DNA from: an uncultured Bacteroidia bacterium
GTDB taxonomy: Bacteria > Bacteroidota > Bacteroidia > Bacteroidales > UBA932
NCBI GenBank assembly: GCA_902797035.1
Contig: CADBRH010000027.1
Span: 1-34,815, forward strand
Reading direction: 5' to 3'
Length of the DNA stretch: 34,815 nucleotides
The translations under genes were made by a program, and so were the position numbers. Position 1 is the stretch's first letter. Each line of letters opens with the position of its first letter. Positions 32,010-34,815 of this stretch are shown here, piece by piece. The notes beneath the pieces were generated by a model. It worked only from the letters and a program-made list of their open reading frames with translations, made no database searches and was not told where the DNA came from.

Positions 32010-32522
32010 ATGAAGAAAGAATTCTGGCGCAAGGCGCCACAGTGCTCATCCTGCGTGTACCACCGTCCGGAAGGGAAAAGGCCCCATTCAGTAGATCCTG
32101 ACACTATCTGGAAAGAGTCTTGTTTCATCTGCGGATTCTCTTTTTGGCCGGAGTTAGAAGAAGCGGAGATATGCTTTGATTATGCGAGTCAGCGCAAAGA
32201 CTCGGCAATGGTAGATAAGGCCGAAAAGGACAGATGGGCGAAGAAGCATATTTGTTCACGATGCGCGTTCTATGAAACCAATGGCTTTGAATACTTTGAT
32301 CATCCAGAAATAGGGAAATACGAAGCCTGGAATGCTGATTTCCGATGCCGAGGTTATATCCATATCATTGATAACGACCATAATTGTTTCTGCTCTTCAT
32401 TCTTATCGTTGGAGCAGTGGGCAGAAGTCGAGTCTACTCCCATCTATGAAGGACAACGAATCCGCAAGTGGGAGGAGTTCCGACGGGTAAATTCTCTTTG
32501 CGCCATGCATGAAATGAAATAA
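32010..32522 (+). CDS. Cys-rich protein with duplicated zinc-binding-like halves
   Basis: 170 aa. Eleven cysteines form two similar halves. The first has C12xxC15 (CSSCVY), C38xxC41 (CFICGF) and C55 (ICFDYA). The second has C82xxC85 (CSRCAFY), C113 (RCRGY) and C126xC128 (NCFCSSF). The repeated pattern 'C-S-x-C-[VA]-[YF]' after which a W and two further Cys follow suggests an internal duplication that binds two zinc ions or an Fe-S cluster. The only further Cys, C164, is near the C terminus. I know no named family for it. It lies 12 nt after the acidic protein gene and 38 nt before the large unknown gene. Its role could be nucleic acid binding, but this is only a suggestion from the Cys pattern. 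Confidence 0.75.
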   Translation: MKKEFWRKAPQCSSCVYHRPEGKRPHSVDPDTIWKESCFICGFSFWPELEEAEICFDYASQRKDSAMVDKAEKDRWAKKHICSRCAFYETNGFEYFDHPEIGKYEAWNADFRCRGYIHIIDNDHNCFCSSFLSLEQWAEVESTPIYEGQRIRKWEEFRRVNSLCAMHEMK

Positions 32523-32560
32523 CTAACTGTCAGAATATAAATCGGAATTTGATTGGACCA

Positions 32561-33985
32561 ATGGCAAAGAAAATACATATCGTAAGTGAAGAGTGGATGA
32601 TTACCGCATTAGACATGGTAAAAGCAGAAGATGATGTGGTTGTCGCGTACCCTGTTCCTATGGGTATGCACTATATCCCGGAGTCCTTGGACTCCATGGA
32701 ACTGATGAAGACCGCGATTTCCTGGAAAGACTCCTCCCTTTATTGGAAGTTGATGTATTTCGCGGAACGACTGGAAACATACAAATCGGACGGTCAAGTC
32801 GTCGTTTGGCATGCTCAAGACGCCGATTCAAGACTCCTCCTGTATGCTATATCTGAATGGTGTATGGCTGGTTTGTCCCACATAGACCTTACCCCAGATG
32901 GGTATGTTCCAGAGGTGCATCACCCGGAAGTGAAACATGATTTGGATGAGTACTTCGATCCGGAAGTGTTTTCACCGGGAATGATGTCATCACAGGACTT
33001 AAAAGCTCTGGTAGGGACGGAAAAGCCGGTTACGGATGAGGAGCGTAAGGAATACCATAGGCAGTGGACTGAATGGGGCGGAGAGGATTCCTTCGACAGC
33101 GTCATTGTGGTGGACCAGTACGGTCAATTGTACCAAACTTACAGGACTTTTGTCTACTCGGCCATTTTCACCGTCCTGCCAAAGGATAAAGAAATGTCGA
33201 TTGCCCGCTTGTGTAGTGAGGTGATGGATTATCATCCCCAATTGAGGGGTTCCTACATCATCGAGACCATCATCAAGATGGCCGATGAGACCTTGATCAA
33301 ATGGTGCGACCGCAATAAAAATGGAGAGAGTTACGATCTCGTTAAATCTACCGTCCGTCAGTATAAAACCGACGTGGCCGGAAACTGGCTCTACTGCCCT
33401 GAGGATTTTCTGTATCATTTTGCTAATAACGCCGGTAAGAAGCTGCACATCTCCGAAGAAGCGAAAGCCCAAGAATACAATCGCATGCGTCAGGATCACG
33501 ACAACCTGTATGGGCGTGGCCATCTGGCTCGAGAAGAAAGGAGAAAGGCGGAGGATGAACGCGATGAACGGAATCTCGTTCGTTGGGCAGGGGCGTTTAA
33601 CGCCAATTGGAGTTGGCGCCACTTGATGTCGGTTATGCATACGAAGCTGGAAATGATGGAGGATTATATGCGTCACTGGTCCTACATTGCAGATGGTCCG
33701 GTTTACGCTGACCAGATCCAACGTGCCATTCGATTGATCGAGATTTGTCTTGTATGGGGTGGAGAGAATGATTATAAGTTAAAACCCGGTGAGCAGGAGG
33801 ATACCGAATACCTGAATCCTGAGCACTTTCCACACTATGTCAACACCAGAAACGCAAGGCGTTTCCACGGCCCCGACTACGACGGCCACCACTTCTGGAG
33901 TGAAGCCCAACGTATTCGCTTCGACAAAGCCTGGAACCTCCTCTGGGAAATGCTACGCGTAAAACTATTGACTTGGGAGGACTGA
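32561..33985 (+). CDS. large protein of unknown function, possibly DUF1835-like N terminus
   Basis: 474 aa from the ATG at 32561; a TTG 12 nt earlier is possible. Residues ~1-105 (KKIHIVSEEWMITALDMVK, then VVVWHAQDADSRLLLYAISEW at about 80-100) remind me of the DUF1835 fold, where a similar 'hVhWh...D...hLhhhh' segment occurs; this is weak. A charged helical segment (HLAREERRKAEDERDERN) lies near 320-340. The C-terminal ~110 residues are rich in Trp, His and Arg (HFPHYVNTRNARRFHGPDYD, HHFWSEAQRIRFDKAWNLLW) and could form a separate domain. It has no signal or membrane helix. It is followed 1 nt later by a 104-aa gene, so the two are probably translated together. No function can be given. Confidence 0.75.
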   Translation: MAKKIHIVSEEWMITALDMVKAEDDVVVAYPVPMGMHYIPESLDSMELMKTAISWKDSSLYWKLMYFAERLETYKSDGQVVVWHAQDADSRLLLYAISEWCMAGLSHIDLTPDGYVPEVHHPEVKHDLDEYFDPEVFSPGMMSSQDLKALVGTEKPVTDEERKEYHRQWTEWGGEDSFDSVIVVDQYGQLYQTYRTFVYSAIFTVLPKDKEMSIARLCSEVMDYHPQLRGSYIIETIIKMADETLIKWCDRNKNGESYDLVKSTVRQYKTDVAGNWLYCPEDFLYHFANNAGKKLHISEEAKAQEYNRMRQDHDNLYGRGHLAREERRKAEDERDERNLVRWAGAFNANWSWRHLMSVMHTKLEMMEDYMRHWSYIADGPVYADQIQRAIRLIEICLVWGGENDYKLKPGEQEDTEYLNPEHFPHYVNTRNARRFHGPDYDGHHFWSEAQRIRFDKAWNLLWEMLRVKLLTWED

Positions 33986-33986
33986 A

Positions 33987-34301
33987 ATGGAATTGAACAG
34001 ATGGATTGAAGACCTTGATCATTGGTGCCCGGCCCAGATATATTATTATTTCGAGGATGCCGCCGGCGGCCGATGGTGCATCTATTTACGTTGGCGGCAT
34101 CAAGATCCGTGGACGGCTGAACTGGTTCGTTGTGACGAGAACTGGGACTTTGTCTGGGAGTGTCCTGACAATAAGATTCTTTTGGAAAACGAACCGCGAA
34201 TTCCAGGTAAACAAATGGGATATTACAGAGCCCAGGAATACTCAAACTTAATGGAGCGAGTCCTTGAGATTGTTAAACCGCGAATCCCGGAATTGAATTA
34301 A
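33987..34301 (+). CDS. small Trp-rich protein of unknown function
   Basis: 104 aa, no family recognised. It is unusually rich in aromatic residues (WIEDLDHWCPAQIYYYFED, GGRWCIYLRWRHQDPW, CDENWDFVWECPDN), with four Cys and a helical C terminus (EYSNLMERVLEIVKPRIPEL). The alternating pattern suggests a small beta-sheet followed by one helix, the shape of many small partner or immunity-like proteins, though nothing proves this. It starts 1 nt after the stop of the 474-aa protein, so the two may be partners. It is the last gene of the operon under operator 4. Confidence 0.7.
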   Translation: MELNRWIEDLDHWCPAQIYYYFEDAAGGRWCIYLRWRHQDPWTAELVRCDENWDFVWECPDNKILLENEPRIPGKQMGYYRAQEYSNLMERVLEIVKPRIPELN

Positions 34302-34310
34302 TTCAGACTC

Positions 34311-34327
34311 CTGTCGAGTTTTGGCAT
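34311..34327. promoter_or_regulatory. possible operator 5 (degenerate) before the RadA-like gene
   Basis: CTGTC-GAGTTTT-GGCAT has two mismatches to CTGCC-N7-GGCAG but keeps spacing and the TTT before GGCA. A weak box, TACTTAGC at 34339-34346, lies 20 nt from its centre, like that of the AAA+ gene. Confidence 0.35.
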
Positions 34328-34350
34328 AACAATGATTCTACTTAGCTGAT

Positions 34351-34815
34351 ATGGCGCAGGAAGTAATCAGAATGCGAGATATGCGGTTCGATCCGGAACT
34401 GTTCCGCAACTATATGAGCGGAACGGTCCTGGACGAGCTGCTTTGCGGTTATAAGGGATTACCCAAGGGGGTCAACTATATGATTATCGGCGATCCGGGC
34501 GTGGGCAAGACTACCATCATCCTGGACCTGCTCTCCAATATCCGAATTCTGAATCCGGGCACACGGGTCCTCTTCATCAGCGCGGAGATGAATGAGATTG
34601 ACCTGGCGATCTATGTCCAGCGTTTCCCGAAGTTCCAGGACCTGGACATCCTCTTCATAGAAGCCAATTTCGATGAAGAAGATAATACTCACAACCTTGA
34701 GACCGTCAGGGCCACGCTGGAGCAAGGTTGGGACATCGTTGCCATCGACTCATTCTATGAGTTGCAAGGCATTATCAAGGATGAGGAGAACTACACGCTG
34801 AAGAAGGCAGAGAGC
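34351..34815 (+). CDS. RadA/KaiC-like RecA-fold ATPase, 5' part
   Basis: 155 residues, running off the window end. After a short N terminus comes 'LDELLCGYKGLPKGVNYMI' and Walker A GDPGVGKT (47-54), then 'RVLFISAEMNEIDLAIYVQRF', equivalent to the 'VSGEES' switch of RadA/Sms, and Walker B 'WDIVAIDSF'. This is the arrangement of RadA, KaiC and DnaB-type ATPases. The N-terminal zinc finger of bacterial RadA is absent, so it is not the housekeeping RadA. If the weak box at 34339 is used, Met 8 (34372) or Met 11 would be more natural starts than 34351. The gap from the previous gene is 49 nt, so it may have its own promoter. The rest of the gene is needed for a firm call. Confidence 0.75.
   Translation, partial: MAQEVIRMRDMRFDPELFRNYMSGTVLDELLCGYKGLPKGVNYMIIGDPGVGKTTIILDLLSNIRILNPGTRVLFISAEMNEIDLAIYVQRFPKFQDLDILFIEANFDEEDNTHNLETVRATLEQGWDIVAIDSFYELQGIIKDEENYTLKKAES

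Overview
The window looks like a chromosomal segment of a fairly GC-rich member of the Bacteroidales. Evidence for this is the Bacteroidetes -7 promoter box (TAnnTTTG, once with a perfect TTTG-N19 -33 partner before the tRNA-Asn), the lack of clear Shine-Dalgarno sequences, and families typical of the phylum: HU-CCDC81 protein, DUF4922-SpoIID fusion, DUF1343/NamZ, DUF6515 protein, NigD-like lipoprotein, and an ECF sigma factor followed by an anchored beta-barrel protein. The genus cannot be set from the sequence alone.

Region 1 (1-10393): a partial tRNA-Asn on the minus strand, then a tight nine-gene plus-strand cluster. It encodes a membrane-anchored HU-like protein, a NUDIX hydrolase, a DUF4922-SpoIID fusion, an AmpG-like MFS permease, a NamZ-type exo-N-acetylmuramidase, a Ser-rich repeat DUF6515 protein, an AmgK-like sugar kinase fused to a RapZ C-terminal domain, a MurU-like nucleotidyltransferase and MscL. 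Read together, this is a peptidoglycan-sugar salvage operon: trim wall fragments, import the sugar, phosphorylate C1, make the UDP-sugar.

Region 2 (10400-14734): an NhaC-type antiporter (minus), then NigD-like lipoprotein, ECF sigma factor and a probable anti-sigma/beta-barrel protein (plus).

Region 3 (14727-27296): an eight-gene minus-strand operon, in transcription order NahK-like kinase, Tat-exported dipeptide epimerase, transglutaminase-like protein, GATE-domain membrane protein, FtcD, HutU, HutH, HutI. It joins muropeptide/hexosamine salvage to a complete histidine-to-glutamate pathway. A divergent DUF418 membrane protein follows.

Region 4 (27318-34815) is the accessory part and the most interesting. 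It holds a DEDDh exonuclease and WYL regulator operon, an AAA+ ATPase, an aberrant tRNA-Gln-like gene, a stand-alone FtsK motor, four proteins I cannot assign (one Cys-rich) and the start of a RadA/KaiC-like ATPase. The plus-strand unknown genes are visibly more AT-rich than the core. Four copies of an inverted repeat, TGCC-N7-GGCA (consensus CTGCCAnnnTTYGGCAG), sit in front of the WYL gene, the AAA+ gene, the FtsK gene and the unknown-gene operon. Three are centred exactly 19 nt upstream of a perfect TAnnTTTG box. A weaker fifth copy precedes the RadA-like gene. I infer a WYL-controlled regulon of DNA-handling proteins, possibly a DNA-damage or anti-phage system, that I do not recognise as a named system.

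No stretch over 300 bases lacks a gene. I saw no CRISPR array, insertion sequence or rRNA.
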